Assembly: GCA_963748545.1 (NCBI GenBank)
Contig: CAVVJO010000003.1
Span: forward strand, 434,001-498,000
DNA: 64,000 bases
Direction: 5' to 3'
From: Roseiarcus sp963748545
GTDB lineage: Bacteria > Pseudomonadota > Alphaproteobacteria > Rhizobiales > Beijerinckiaceae
How positions within the stretch are numbered: position 1 is the first letter of the stretch; each line of letters begins with the position of its first letter. Below, piece after piece: positions 47,625-57,158 of this stretch. A program made the translations under genes and the position numbers. The notes beneath the pieces are model-generated. The model was not told where the DNA came from. It made no database searches and saw only the letters and a list, made by a program, of their open reading frames with translations.

Positions 47625-48150
47625 TCACGATATCCCCAGCGCCTTGACGATGTGTTCGACTTCGCCCTCCGGCGTTTCGCCGGCGTCGATCGTGATCACG
47701 GGCTCGCCGGGCACGGGTTCCTCCAGGGTGTCGAGCTGGCTCTGAAGGAGCGTGGCCGGCATGTACTCGTGATGACGCGCCTTGACGCGCGCCGCAAGCA
47801 GCGCCCGCGATCCCTTCAGGTAGACGAAGCGAAGGTCCGGCCGCGCGGCCAGCAAGCGCGCGCGGTAGGCGCGCTTCAGCGCCGAGCAGGTCACGAGTTC
47901 CGGACCGGCCCTCCCTCGCCCAATCTTTGAGCAGCGCTCCGATCCGATCGAGCCAAGGCGCGCGGTCCTCGTCGGTCAGCGGAACGCCCTGCCGCATCTT
48001 CTCGACGTTCTCAGGCGGGTGCAACCGGTCGCCTTCGGCCATGGTCCAGCCGAGGCGCTCGGCGAGCTTCTCGCCGATCGTCGACTTGCCGCTCCCGGAC
48101 ACGCCCATGATCACCAGCGCCTTGGGCTGGGTCTGCTGGTCTTCGTTCAT
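47625..48150 (-). CDS. gntK: Gluconokinase (GntK family), frameshifted
   Basis: Gluconokinase phosphorylates D-gluconate to 6-phosphogluconate. The P-loop is in VIMGVSGSGKSTIGEKLAER, followed by the family block MAEGDRLHPPENVEKMRQG and PLTDEDRAPWLDRIGALL. A +1 shift near 47905 precedes VTCSALKRAYRARLL and FVYLKGSRALLAARVKAR. The start overlaps the stop of the upstream MFS transporter, so transport and phosphorylation are coupled in one operon. Confidence 0.88.
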
Positions 48151-49469
48151 GGGGCTGAGGCCCCTGGGACCGGGACCGCGCCCGGCCCGCTCACGGGCTC
48201 CGGGATCGGTTCGATCCGCCCGAGGACAAACACGTAAGAGACAATGCCGATGAGCAGCACAACGCCCGCGACCATGAACGCGCTCGAGAACGAATTGGTC
48301 GCTCCCACGATGAATCCGGTGACCATCGGCGCCAGGAAGCCCATCATGTTGTTGAAGAAGTTCATGATGCCGCCGATGCCGCCGGTTCCGCCGCGCGGCG
48401 CGATCAGCGACGGGATCGACCATCCGACCGGCGCCGCCGCGGCAAGGCCGGAAAGCGCAATCGTGATCCAGACGATCGCCCAGACCGGATTGTCGGTCAT
48501 CGTCGCGCCGAACACCGCCAGTCCCAGCACCATCCCGCCGACCAGCACAGCCTTACGCACCACGGTCTCGTCGTAACCGCGCGCGATCAGCCTGTCGATC
48601 AGCAAGCCGCCGACAGCGAAATCCGCGATCGAGGCGAAGAGCCAGGGGATCGCGGCGTAGCCGGCCGACTTGAGGATGCTCATATGCATCTGGCTCACGA
48701 GGTAGCCCGGCAACCACGTGAGGAAGAGGTAGAAGGTGTAGCCATAGGCCGCGAAGCCGATCGTCAGCCCCCAGACTTTGCGGTTCCTGAGCAGGTAGCC
48801 GAGCATCCCGACCGAACCTGCGCCGGACGGACCCTCGGGCGTCGCGCCGCCCTCGCGAATATGGGCGTATTCCTCCTTGCTCAGCTTTGGATCCTGGCTC
48901 GGGTCGCGATAGAGGAACCAATAGGCGACGAAATAAGCGAAGCTGAGGATCGCGGTCAGGCCGAAGCCCCACCGCCATCCGAAGGACACGACGGCGAAGG
49001 CGACAAGCGGCACGCCGATGACGTTTGAGAACTTGGCCGCGGCGTCGAAGATCGCCGTGGCGGTCGCGCGTTCTCCGCGTGGAAACCAGTAGCCGGTCGC
49101 CTTGGAATTGGCTGGAAAGGCCGGCGCCTCGGCGACGCCGAGCAGAACGCGGGCGGCGAAGATGGTTCCAAAGCCGGTGGCGAAGGCTACGAGCGCCGAA
49201 GCGACGCCCCACAGGAAGGCGCCGATCCGGCTGACCCTCGTCACGCCAAACCGGTCGAGAACCATCCCGACCGGAATTTGCAGAATGGCGTAGGACCAGA
49301 AGAACGCGCTGAACAGCAGGCCCAGGTCTGCGGGGGTCAGGCCGAACTCCTGCTGGAGTTGTGGGGCCGCCACGGAAATGTTCACGCGGTCGAAATAGTT
49401 GATCAGGATTCCGACGCCAAGCAGAACGCCAATCGTCCAGCGGCGACGTCCAAGAGGCGGTGGCGCCAT
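48147..49469 (-). CDS. MFS transporter, anion:cation symporter family (sugar-acid type)
   Basis: This twelve-helix MFS protein of about 440 residues opens with GILINYFDRVNISVAAPQL and the loop motif MVLDRFGVTRVSRIGAFLWG, typical of the ACS (hexuronate/glucarate/phthalate) family. RVLLGVAEAPAFPANSKATG is another hallmark. The overlap with gntK suggests gluconate or a related sugar acid as substrate. The ATG at 49469 has GGAGG upstream; the longer upstream frame is not protein-like. Confidence 0.9.
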   Translation of the reverse strand: MAPPPLGRRRWTIGVLLGVGILINYFDRVNISVAAPQLQQEFGLTPADLGLLFSAFFWSYAILQIPVGMVLDRFGVTRVSRIGAFLWGVASALVAFATGFGTIFAARVLLGVAEAPAFPANSKATGYWFPRGERATATAIFDAAAKFSNVIGVPLVAFAVVSFGWRWGFGLTAILSFAYFVAYWFLYRDPSQDPKLSKEEYAHIREGGATPEGPSGAGSVGMLGYLLRNRKVWGLTIGFAAYGYTFYLFLTWLPGYLVSQMHMSILKSAGYAAIPWLFASIADFAVGGLLIDRLIARGYDETVVRKAVLVGGMVLGLAVFGATMTDNPVWAIVWITIALSGLAAAAPVGWSIPSLIAPRGGTGGIGGIMNFFNNMMGFLAPMVTGFIVGATNSFSSAFMVAGVVLLIGIVSYVFVLGRIEPIPEPVSGPGAVPVPGASAP

Positions 49470-49783
49470 GTCTCGATCCTCCCGTCGTCTGCTCCGCCAT
49501 CGTGCGTCCGCTCTCTTGAACTTGTCAATTTCCAATCGGATTCGAACGCCGAGCGCCGCAAACTCGGCGCCGGTTCGCCGCGAGGAGAACAAGAATCTGC
49601 ACGAAAGCGTTTAGCTTCGCGAAACCATGCCGTTTTGCTTCGCCTTAACTGTGCGGGAAGGCTTGTTGGGCCTATCCGATCCGATTCATTTGTCGGAAAA
49701 TTTTGCGGCGCAGGTTTCACGCATCGGAAAGGGAGCGGGCCCTTTAGAGCCAGCCCCGTCGGGCGTCAGAAAGAGTGCGTGGC
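49470..49783. other. Divergent intergenic region
   Basis: This 314-bp region between the MFS gene and a divergent small gene must hold both promoters. Nothing else is recognisable. Confidence 0.3.
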
Positions 49784-50218
49784 ATGAGTTTCGCTGTCGA
49801 AAAAAGCCGGACCATCATCAGCGCCCTGATCCTGGGGCGCAAGGTGACCGCGCAGGACGTCGCTTGGCTGAGGCGGGAAGTCTTCGCCGATGGCGAAGTG
49901 ACGCGGGACACCGCCGACGAACTGTTTGCCGTCGCTCGCGCCCGGATGAACAACGCGCCGGAATGGATCGAGCTCTTCGTCGAACTCATCACCGATTACA
50001 TCGTCTGGCAATCCCGGCCCACCGGCGTCGTCTCCGAGGAGGACGCGCAGTGGCTGATCGCGCGCGCGGACGAGTGCAAGTCAGTGGAAGCGCTGGCGGC
50101 GATGGTCAACGTATTGGCCGAGGCGCAGCGCGCGCCGCAGTGGTTCGTGACCGCGGTGCGGGCGCGCGCCGCGCAATGGCCGGGCGTCGAGGCGGCTCTG
50201 CGGGCGCGCGCAGGCTGA
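49784..50218 (+). CDS. Hypothetical helical protein
   Basis: The 144-residue protein is wholly helical-looking, with conserved-style blocks KVTAQDVAWLRREVFADGEV, DELFAVARARMNNAPEW and ITDYIVWQSRPTGVVSEEDA. It has no signal peptide or membrane segment. I have the impression that similar proteins are common in Rhizobiales, but I cannot name a family. The ATG at 49784 is favoured over an upstream codon at 49775; the ribosome-binding site is weak. Confidence 0.7.
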   Translation: MSFAVEKSRTIISALILGRKVTAQDVAWLRREVFADGEVTRDTADELFAVARARMNNAPEWIELFVELITDYIVWQSRPTGVVSEEDAQWLIARADECKSVEALAAMVNVLAEAQRAPQWFVTAVRARAAQWPGVEAALRARAG

Positions 50219-50664
50219 GCCGACCGAGCCTTTCCGCCGCTCGGCTGCCTAAAGAAAAGCCGCCCGAAGAGAGCGGCCTTTCCCGAGTGTTGGCCGAAAA
50301 ACTTAGGCGCTTGAACAGTTCCTTTGATCGTTTGCGTGCTGGGTTACTGGCGGATTGGCGCGCGGCTTAAGGACGAAAGAGCCGTCCCCTTCGGAAATCC
50401 ATCCTTTTCTCAGCGCTGGCGAGAGTAAGGTTGTGCCGATGCGTCATGTCGGCGTCCGAACCTTTTGGGTGGCCATAGCGATCAAAATCTCCCGGCGTCG
50501 CAGGTCGCTGTCCGGAGGAGGGGCCTTCCCACTGTCATCAGGATGGTCCTGGCCCCTCATTCCATTTGCTAGTCCCTGCGACAGCGGGCGACGTTTACGA
50601 GCCCGTGACGTTCCAATAAGAACGGCCAAACGAAGAGCTGGAGCTTTCGTCCCGCGGGGAGCCG
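50219..50664. other. Gene-free region upstream of the carboxylase gene
   Basis: A 5-bp hairpin GCCGC/GCGGC (50259-50277) followed by CTTT may terminate the preceding gene. The remaining 380 bp has open frames but no protein-like sequence, and should contain the promoter of the carboxylase operon. Confidence 0.35.
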
Positions 50665-52670
50665 ATGTTCAAAAAAATCCTTATCGCGAACCGGGGCGAA
50701 ATCGCCTGCCGGGTCATCAAGACGGCGCGCCGCATGGGGATAAAGACGGTTGCGGTCTATTCGGACGCCGACAAAGACGCTCTCCACGTCGAAATGGCGG
50801 ACGAGGCGGTCGCCATCGGGCCGCCGGCCGCGGCGCAGTCCTACCTCGTGATCGATAAGATCGTGGCCGCCTGCAAGGCGACCGGCGCGGAGGCGGTGCA
50901 TCCAGGCTACGGCTTTCTGTCGGAGCGCGCGGCATTCGCCGTTGCGCTCGCCGAAGCCGGGATCGTGTTCATCGGCCCCAATGTCCGCGCCATCGAGGCG
51001 ATGGGCGACAAGATCGAATTCGAAGAAATTCGCGAACGCCGCCAAGGTTTCGACTGTCCCGGGCTACATCGGCGTGATCGATACGCCGGAGCATGCCGCC
51101 TCGATCGCCGACGAAATCGGCTATCCCGTGATGATCAAGGCTTCGGCTGGCGGCGGCGGCAAGGGCATGCGCATCGCGCACAGTCGGCAGGAGGTCGCCG
51201 AAGGCTTCGCCCGCGCCAAGTCGGAGGCGAAAAGCTCGTTTGGCGACGACCGCGTGTTCGTCGAGAAATTCATCGTCAATCCTCGTCACATCGAGATCCA
51301 GGTGCTCGGCGACAAGCACGGGCATGTCATCTATCTCGGCGAGCGCGAATGCTCGATTCAGCGCCGAAACCAGAAGGTGATCGAGGAGGCGCCGTCGCCG
51401 CTGCTTGACGAGGAGACGCGCCGCAAGATGGGCGAGCAGGCGGTCGCGCTGGCCAAGGCGGTGGACTACGACACCGCCGGCACGGTCGAATTCGTTGCCG
51501 GCCAGGACAAGAGTTTTTACTTCCTGGAGATGAACACCCGCCTGCAGGTCGAACATCCGGTGACGGAACTGATCACGGGCGTCGACCTGGTCGAGGAGAT
51601 GATCCGCAGCGCGGCGGGCGAGCCGTTGCGCCTCTCTCAGGACGACGTCAAGCTCAAGGGCTGGGCGGTTGAGAGCCGCGTCTATGCGGAGGATCCGACC
51701 CGCAACTTCCTGCCCTCGACCGGCCGCCTCGTACGCTATCGGCCGCCGGAGGAGGGGACGCACGAGGGCGTCACCGTGCGCAACGACACCGGCGTGTACG
51801 AGGGCGGCGAGATTTCGATCCACTACGATCCGATGATCGCCAAGCTCGTCACCCACGCCCCCGACCGGCTCAGCGCCATCAACGCCCAGGCGAAGGCGCT
51901 CGATTCGTTCGTCATCGACGGCATCCGGCACAATATCCCGTTCTTGTCGACGCTGATGCAGCACACGCGCTGGCGCGAGGGACGGCTCTCGACCGGATTC
52001 ATCGCAGAGGAATTTCCGGAAGGGTTCCAGCCGCTTGTCGCCGAAGGCGACACCGAGCGACGGATCGCGGTGGTCGCGGCCCACATGGATCACGTCATGA
52101 ATGTCCGCAAGCGCCGGATCTCCGGTCAGTTGCGCGCGCCCGAATTGCTCGCCTTCGAGACCAAGCGCACGGTGGCGCTCGGCAAGAACCGGATCGAGCT
52201 CGAGGTGGATGCCCGCGCGAGCGGCCTCTCGATCGTTTTCGCCGACGGATACAGGGCCTATGTCGAGTTCGAACTGGAGGCCAGGCGATCTCCTGTGGCG
52301 AGGGATCGTCGATGGCGCCGCGATCGCGGTGAAGACCCGCGCAGTCCCGAACGGCTATCATCTCTCGCACGCCGGGGTCGGCGTGGACGCGCTGGTCTAC
52401 ACCCGGCGCGAGGCGGAGCTTGCCGAGCTGATGCACGAGAACAAGGGCGCCGACGGTTCGAAGGCGCTCCTTTGCCCGATGCCCGGCCTGGTCAAGTCGA
52501 TCGCGGTCAAGGTCGGCCAGGACGTCAAGGTGGGCGAGCAGCTCTGCATCGTCGAGGCGATGAAGATGGAGAACGTGCTCGTGGCCGAACGCGACGGCGT
52601 GATCAAGTCGATCGTCGCCAAGGAGGGCGACTCGCTCGCGGTCGATGCGGTCATCATGGAATTTGCATGA
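50665..52670 (+). CDS. pccA: Propionyl/acetyl-CoA carboxylase alpha subunit, frameshifted
   Basis: This biotin carboxylase plus biotin-carrier subunit has about 668 residues, typical for PccA/AccA-type acyl-CoA carboxylases. It reads KKILIANRGEIACRVIKTAR, HPGYGFLSE, then after a +1 shift near 51019 the ATP-grasp loop ASAGGGGKGMRIAH, LEMNTRLQVEHPVTELITG and RHNIPFLSTLM. A second +1 shift near 52272 leads to the carrier domain with the biotin site VEAMKMENVLVAE. PccA more often carries a linker of this length than AccC. It is coupled to ridA by an ATGA overlap; the beta subunit is not in the window. Confidence 0.88.
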
Positions 52671-53065
52671 GGCCGCCCCGTCGGCTGATCTCGTCGGGCT
52701 CGCCGTTCGAGCGGACAGCGGGCTATTCGCGCGCGGTCGTTCTCGGCGATGAGATCCATGTCTCCGGAACGACGGGCTACGACTACGCGACGATGACGAT
52801 GCCGGACGACCCGGCGGAGCAGGCGCGCAACATCTATGCGACCTTCGCCGAAGTGCTGAAGGATGCAGGAGGCGAATTGGCGGACATCGTGCGGTTGCGC
52901 ACTTACGTCACCGATGCGGCCTTCTGCGAACCGGTGCTGAAGGTCCAGGGCGAGCTGTTCGCTGAGACCCGTCCGGCGGCAACGATCGTAATCGTCGCGG
53001 GCCTCTTAAAGCCGGAGATGAAGGTGGAAATCGAAGCGGACGCCAAGATCAACCGGCGCGTATAA
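52667..53065 (+). CDS. RidA/YjgF family protein
   Basis: This 132-residue RidA-fold protein contains AVVLGDEIHVSGTTGYDYAT, QARNIYATFAEVLKDAGGEL, IVRLRTYVTDAAFCEPVLK and RPAATIVIVAGLLKPEMKVE. RidA proteins deaminate reactive enamine/imine intermediates; the Arg of the SRP-type motif corresponds to RPAAT here. Its start overlaps the pccA stop, so it is cotranscribed with the carboxylase. Confidence 0.88.
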   Translation: MRPPRRLISSGSPFERTAGYSRAVVLGDEIHVSGTTGYDYATMTMPDDPAEQARNIYATFAEVLKDAGGELADIVRLRTYVTDAAFCEPVLKVQGELFAETRPAATIVIVAGLLKPEMKVEIEADAKINRRV

Positions 53066-53107
53066 GCTAAGGCGCAGGTTCTTGGGTCTTGCGGCCCGTC
53101 CAGAGGG

Positions 53108-53131
53108 GCGGCGGCCGTCTTCAGCCGCCGC
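53108..53131. terminator. GC hairpin between converging ridA and HiPIP genes
   Basis: An 8-bp stem GCGGCGGC/GCCGCCGC with an 8-nt loop lies between two converging genes. No T-run follows on either strand, so it may terminate weakly or belong to the dispersed hairpin family, sharing GAGGGGCGGCGG. Confidence 0.45.
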
Positions 53132-53140
53132 GGGAAGGCG

Positions 53141-53398
53141 TCAGGCGGCCTTCTTAGTCCAGAGCGTGCAATAGCCAGTCGGCGAGATTTCGCCGTCGAC
53201 CATCTTGCAGCTGTTCGGGGCGACGAAGAAGTTGCAGCCGTCGCACTGTTTGCCGTCCTTCGGATCGGTCTGGTACTTGACCGCGGTCGGGGCCATTTTC
53301 GCTTGTGCGCCGCTGCTCATCAGAGCAAGAACCGGAACCGCGCCGGCGGCAGCCATGAGAACCGTGCGGCGGCTCACTCCCTTTTCACATCCACTCAT
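53141..53398 (-). CDS. High-potential iron-sulfur protein (HiPIP)
   Basis: This small periplasmic electron carrier has a Tat signal (SRRTVLMAAAGAVPVLALMS, cleavage near AQA), so it is exported folded with its cluster. The mature domain binds one 4Fe-4S cluster through C-x2-C-x8-C-x12-C, visible as QCDGCNFFVAPNSCKMVDG and GYCTLWT. At 85 residues it is among the smaller HiPIPs. The ATG at 53398 has GAGGCG upstream. It may serve the nearby cytochromes, which is inference. Confidence 0.9.
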   Translation of the reverse strand: MSGCEKGVSRRTVLMAAAGAVPVLALMSSGAQAKMAPTAVKYQTDPKDGKQCDGCNFFVAPNSCKMVDGEISPTGYCTLWTKKAA

Positions 53399-53728
53399 AA
53401 TCGCCTCTTTGATTGGGTCGCGACTCACGTCACGCGTCTTGCCCCGACGCACGTCCGCAATCAACGGCCGCGCGCCGCGGCTAAACGGCGCACGCCACTA
53501 TACGACGGGACGGTGACCTTGGATTAGCGGTATTTGCGCCGCTAGGCTTTACAAAAATAAATATACTAAGCCTATAGATTCTAACGCCTGAGTTTCGCGA
53601 TGGTTGCCGATCCGCCACTCCCGCACCGCCTCTGCCGAAGGATGACAATCCTCGTCGCCCCGGCCTAGGCTCGCGCGCGGTGTGGCGAACGCAGTCATCC
53701 CGATCGCTACACAGGGGAGGCCGAGGGC
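53399..53728. other. Divergent region with an AT-rich dyad
   Basis: Between the HiPIP and arsC genes is an unusually AT-rich dyad, TAGGCTT (53543-53549) and AAGCCTA (53568-53574), with an 18-nt spacer almost devoid of G and C. It could be an operator or a promoter core serving the divergent genes. No gene is seen. Confidence 0.45.
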
Positions 53729-54086
53729 GTGACTGTGACCATCAGCATTTACCACAATCCGAAATGCGCCACATCGCGCAACGTTCTGGCGATGATCCGC
53801 GAACGCGGCCTGGAGCCGGTTGTGATCGAGTATCTCAAATCCCCGCCGACGCGGGAGCGGCTGCGAGCTCTGATCGCGGCGATGGGAATTCGAGGCGCGG
53901 GCGCTCTTGCGCCGGAACGAGGCGCCTTACGCGGAGCTCGCGCTTCAGGACTTACGGCTGAGCGAAGACGAAATCCTCGACGCCATGGTGGCGAACCCGA
54001 TCCTGATCGAGCGGCCGATCGTCGTCGCCCCGAAGGGCGTGCGGCTCTGCCGCCCGAAGGAAGCCGTGCTCGACATTCTACCCTAG
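53729..54086 (+). CDS. arsC: Arsenate reductase (ArsC, glutaredoxin-linked), frameshifted
   Basis: This ArsC/Spx-family arsenate reductase starts at a GTG at 53729. The catalytic Cys is in IYHNPKCATSRNVLAMIRE, and EYLKSPPTRERLRALIAAMG follows. A +1 shift near 53895 leads to ALLRRNEAPYAELALQDL, ILDAMVANPILIERPIVV and VRLCRPKEAVLDIL, the conserved C-terminus with its Arg residues. No arsR, arsB or acr3 is adjacent, so a general role is possible. Confidence 0.85.
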
Positions 54087-54112
54087 CAAAGCAGAGGCGC
54101 GGGAACGACGGC

Positions 54113-54427
54113 ATGACGCGGGTTTGGCATCCGCTGTGGGCTCTGACGGCGCTGTTTTTGGCGGCGGATGGGGACATCGTGGAGGAAACAGGCGCGCAGG
54201 GGATCTTTTTCGGACATGGCGTCGTTTCGGCGGTTGAACCGGGGACCGGTGCGCTGACCCTCGACCACCACGCCATCAAGGGCTGCATGCCGGCGATGGT
54301 CATGATGTACCGGGTCGAGCGGCCCGACATCAGCCGAAATCTCCGCCCCGGCGACGCGATTGACTTTACGATCGACGGGGGCAGATACCTCATCCTCGCC
54401 GCGACCGTCACGCGGCGCGGGAAATAG
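54113..54427 (+). CDS. CusF-like copper-binding domain protein
   Basis: The 104-residue product has a hydrophobic N-terminus (MTRVWHPLWALTALFLAADG), possibly a signal peptide, and a small OB-fold-like domain: GHGVVSAVEPGTGALTLDHH, then CMPAMVMMYRVE and LRPGDAIDFTIDGGRYLILA. The MPAM-type methionines resemble the metal site of CusF/CopK-like periplasmic copper chaperones, although the Trp ligand of E. coli CusF is absent. It lies 26 bp after arsC, suggesting a metal-stress pair. Confidence 0.7.
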   Translation: MTRVWHPLWALTALFLAADGDIVEETGAQGIFFGHGVVSAVEPGTGALTLDHHAIKGCMPAMVMMYRVERPDISRNLRPGDAIDFTIDGGRYLILAATVTRRGK

Positions 54428-54429
54428 CG

Positions 54430-54466
54430 CGACGGAGGGGAGGGCGTCTCGCGCTCCCCTCCGTCG
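54430..54466. terminator. 13-bp stem between converging genes (bidirectional terminator)
   Basis: CGACGGAGGGGAG (54430-54442) pairs perfectly with CTCCCCTCCGTCG (54454-54466) around an 11-nt loop that contains GGCGTCTCGC. It starts 2 bp after the CusF-like stop and ends 14 bp before the VIT stop, so it can serve both genes. Confidence 0.65.
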
Positions 54467-54480
54467 GAAGACAGGCGACG

Positions 54481-55170
54481 TTAGAGCGCCCGGCCGACCA
54501 GTGCGCCGATTCCGGCGGTGACCGCCATCGCCATCGCGCCCCAGAACCCGACCCTGAGCGACGGCCACAGGGGTTTTGCTCCGCCGAGCCAGGCGCCAAG
54601 CGCTCCGAGCGCGACGAGGAAGATCAGGGTTGCGACCGCTACGGCTTCAATGGCGCCGGCTTGCGGCGCGAGAATCGCGGTCACGGTCGGAAGGACCGCG
54701 CCAACCGAGAAGGCGGCTGCCGACGCGAAGGCGGCGAGGACGGCGTTGGCGCTTCCCTCGTCGGTCAGGCCGAGTTCGTCCCGAGCATGGGCGGCAAGCG
54801 GATCTTTTGCGGTGAACTGCTCCGCGACAGCTCGCGCCAGAGCGGGATCGAGACCACGATCCTGGTAGATCTTGGTAAGCTCGTCCAACTCCTCGTGAGG
54901 GTCCTGCTTGAGCGCATGCTTCTCGCGTTCGAGGTCCGCGGCTTCCAGGTCGGCCTGCGAACTGACCGAGACGAATTCGCCCGCGGCCATCGACATCGCG
55001 CCAGCCGCCCAGCCGGCGAAGGCCGCCGTCAGAATTTCGCTCCGGCCGGCGGAGGCGGCGGCGACGCCGATGATCAGGCTCGCCGTCGAGATGAGCCCGT
55101 CATTGGCCCCGAGCACAGCCGCCCGCAGCCAGCCGGCTCGGTTGACGTAATGGACTTCCGCATGGGGCAT
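54481..55170 (-). CDS. VIT/CCC1-family Fe/Mn transporter
   Basis: The 229-residue protein has the VIT1/CCC1 layout: NRAGWLRAAVLGANDGLIST (first helix with the conserved Asn-Asp-Gly), AAGAMSMAAGEFVSVSSQAD, a cytoplasmic metal-binding helical hairpin (EREKHALKQDPHEELDEL) and three C-terminal membrane helices (TLIFLVALGALGAWLGG). Members move iron or manganese out of the cytoplasm or into stores. The ATG at 55170 begins MPHAEVHYVNR. A bacterioferritin gene lies 5 kb away. Confidence 0.9.
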   Translation of the reverse strand: MPHAEVHYVNRAGWLRAAVLGANDGLISTASLIIGVAAASAGRSEILTAAFAGWAAGAMSMAAGEFVSVSSQADLEAADLEREKHALKQDPHEELDELTKIYQDRGLDPALARAVAEQFTAKDPLAAHARDELGLTDEGSANAVLAAFASAAAFSVGAVLPTVTAILAPQAGAIEAVAVATLIFLVALGALGAWLGGAKPLWPSLRVGFWGAMAMAVTAGIGALVGRAL

Positions 55171-55437
55171 GATCAATCTCGTGCGAACGGGCGAGGCTTC
55201 GCCTATGTCGGGGGCGTGACGTTTTGCTGACGATGTTTCGAGTGTGGTAAACGGGAACGCGGCGCAACCTGCAAGGGGTTTGGCGGAGCTGGCGCTCTCA
55301 CGCTTCAATACGCAACGGCGCTCAGCTCACCCGCGCGCCGCTAGAAGCGTCGACGCGGAACAAACAGCCAGTTCGAAGAAATATCTATCTGCGCGGGTGG
55401 CCTTCAGTTGGACCGTCCAGAGGAGGACGTTTTTGAA

Positions 55438-56005
55438 ATGACAACTCCAGTTTTCCGGGAGGGACTTGCTCCGGCGCGGGCGCGCTACGGCTCCGGCGCC
55501 ATATCGTTTCACTGGACGGTGGCGGCGCTAGTCGTCTTTCTCGGCGGGCTCGGGCTCCTGTTCGACGACATTCCGAAGGAGTTCTCGGCCGTTTTGGATC
55601 AACGTCCACGGCTGCGTCGGCCTGATCTATTTCGCCCTGGTGCTCGCTCGGCTCGTTTGGCGAGTAACGCATACCCCACCCGACCTTCCTCCCGATATCG
55701 GAGAATTCTCCCGCCGCAGCTCGGCCGCGGTCCATCACCTACTTTACCTCGTCATGCTCCTCATTCCCCTATTCGGCATTGTGGCCTATGTCTGGCACGG
55801 GCGGGCGTTCGACTATGGGCTTTTCCAGCTGAACTTCGGAGTCTCTTCCGACCGGACGATCTTCCATCCAGCCGAGACCATTCATCAGTGGCTGGCTTAC
55901 GGATTGTTTGCCCTTGCCGGAATGCATGCTCTGGCCGCGCTATGGCATCACTTCGGACTGCGCGATGGCGTACTCATGCGGATGATGCCCGGGGGGACGG
56001 GCTGA
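55438..56005 (+). CDS. Cytochrome b561 family protein, frameshifted
   Basis: This four-helix di-heme cytochrome b561 of about 188 residues has the first heme His in AISFHWTVAALVVFLGGLG. A +1 shift near 55594 joins to FWINVHGCVGLIYFALVLAR, then SAAVHHLLYLVMLLIPLFGI and IHQWLAYGLFALAGMHALAA. The ATG at 55438 follows AGGAGGA. Such proteins pass electrons across the inner membrane, often from ubiquinol or to superoxide. Confidence 0.85.
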
Positions 56006-56308
56006 AAGCCGGATAATCCTCATGGGCGTTGCCGTAACAGCGATAGCGACGACGAGCCGCCGGCGCGCTTTGCGGCCCGCCAAACTTCGCCGGCCGTTCA
56101 GGCGTCGCTAAAACCTCGCTCAGGGCCGAGGGCTAAACCGGGCTGCGTACGAACGCGGCCCGGCGGCGTCATTGCTTCGCCGGCTCCGACATTGGCGATC
56201 GGTAATGCAGACACCGCAAATCTGACCTGTTGGGGCGCGATTTCGACGCGCGTTGCGATGGGCCAGGAGGATACCGGTCATCGCGGCAGTCGAAATATGG
56301 AGATCGTT
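56006..56308. other. Gene-free region before the PepSY gene
   Basis: No gene is seen in this 303-bp stretch. A GC-rich part at 56125-56175 has several overlapping short inverted repeats. It should contain the promoter for the PepSY-cytochrome genes. Confidence 0.3.
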
Positions 56309-56584
56309 ATGAAGTTTCTCAGTGCCGTGACCATTCTCGCAATCGCCGCCGTCGGGCCCGCCTTAGCCGAGGGCAAATGCGCAACGGGCCCCAAGACAAA
56401 GTGGCAGCCTAAATCGACCCTCGAGTCGCAGTTGCAAGCGGACGGATACAAAGTCCGCCAGATCAAGGTCGAGGGCGGCTGCTACGAGGTTTACGCGACC
56501 GACAAGGACGGCAAGCGCGCCAACATGGCCTACAACGCGGAGACGCTCGAGAAGCTCGAGAACGCCGAAGCCGGCGAGAACTGA
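56309..56584 (+). CDS. PepSY domain-containing exported protein
   Basis: This 91-residue protein has a signal peptide (MKFLSAVTILAIAAVGPALA) followed by one PepSY-like domain (STLESQLQADGYKVRQIKVE, GGCYEVYATDKDGKRANMAY). Two Cys (GKCATG, GGCYE) could form a disulfide in the periplasm. Proteins of this form commonly sit beside cytochrome b561 and OmpR-type two-component genes, as here. The start at 56309 has GGAG at proper spacing; an in-frame ATG at 56297 is the alternative. Confidence 0.85.
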   Translation: MKFLSAVTILAIAAVGPALAEGKCATGPKTKWQPKSTLESQLQADGYKVRQIKVEGGCYEVYATDKDGKRANMAYNAETLEKLENAEAGEN

Positions 56585-56607
56585 GCGTTTCGAAAGGACG
56601 CGCCGCC

Positions 56608-57138
56608 ATGATTTGCGTCTGGGACCCTTTCGTTCGGATCTTTCACTGGGCGCTGGTCGCGAGCTTTGTGGTCGCGTGGGTGAGCTCCGAGGGGTGGGAG
56701 GCTATGCACGAGGCCTCCGGCTATGTCGCCGGCGGCCTCGTGCTCCTTCGCGTGCTTTGGGGATTTTTCGGCCCGCGATATGCGCGCTTTGCCCAGTTCG
56801 TGCGGCGGCCGAGAACCGTGATCGGCTATCTTCGATCGCTCAAGGAAGGGTCCGAGCGCCGCTATATCGGCCACAATCCGGCGGGCGGGGCGATGGTCGT
56901 CGTTCTGCTTGCCACGATGGCGGCGACGGCGGTCACCGGCTGGCTCATGACCACCGACGCGTTTTGGGGCTCGACCTTTATGCAGCACGGCCATTCGCTG
57001 CTCGCTCACGGCGTGCTTGCGCTCGTGGTCCTTCATCTCGCCGGAGTGAGCCTGGCAAGCCTACGACACCACGAAAATTTGGTGCAAGCCATGATCATAG
57101 GGGTCAAACGCCGGGCGGAACCGGGCGACGTCGCCTGA
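56608..57138 (+). CDS. Cytochrome b561 family protein (Ni/Fe-hydrogenase b-type-like)
   Basis: This 176-residue, four-helix b-type cytochrome opens with VWDPFVRIFHWALVASFVVA (heme His), then WEAMHEASGYVAGGLVLLRV, GHNPAGGAMVVVLLATMAAT and HSLLAHGVLALVVLHLAGVS with the other heme histidines. It lies 23 bp after the PepSY gene and is surely cotranscribed. It is intact, unlike the frameshifted paralogue at 55438. It probably links the quinone pool to periplasmic partners. Confidence 0.9.
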   Translation: MICVWDPFVRIFHWALVASFVVAWVSSEGWEAMHEASGYVAGGLVLLRVLWGFFGPRYARFAQFVRRPRTVIGYLRSLKEGSERRYIGHNPAGGAMVVVLLATMAATAVTGWLMTTDAFWGSTFMQHGHSLLAHGVLALVVLHLAGVSLASLRHHENLVQAMIIGVKRRAEPGDVA

Positions 57139-57158
57139 CGGCTTGGGAGGAATAGACG

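Noticed and set aside
50355..50664. Forward open frame upstream of pccA
   Set aside because: It is Arg/Ser-rich, enters the pccA start out of frame and has no conserved segment.
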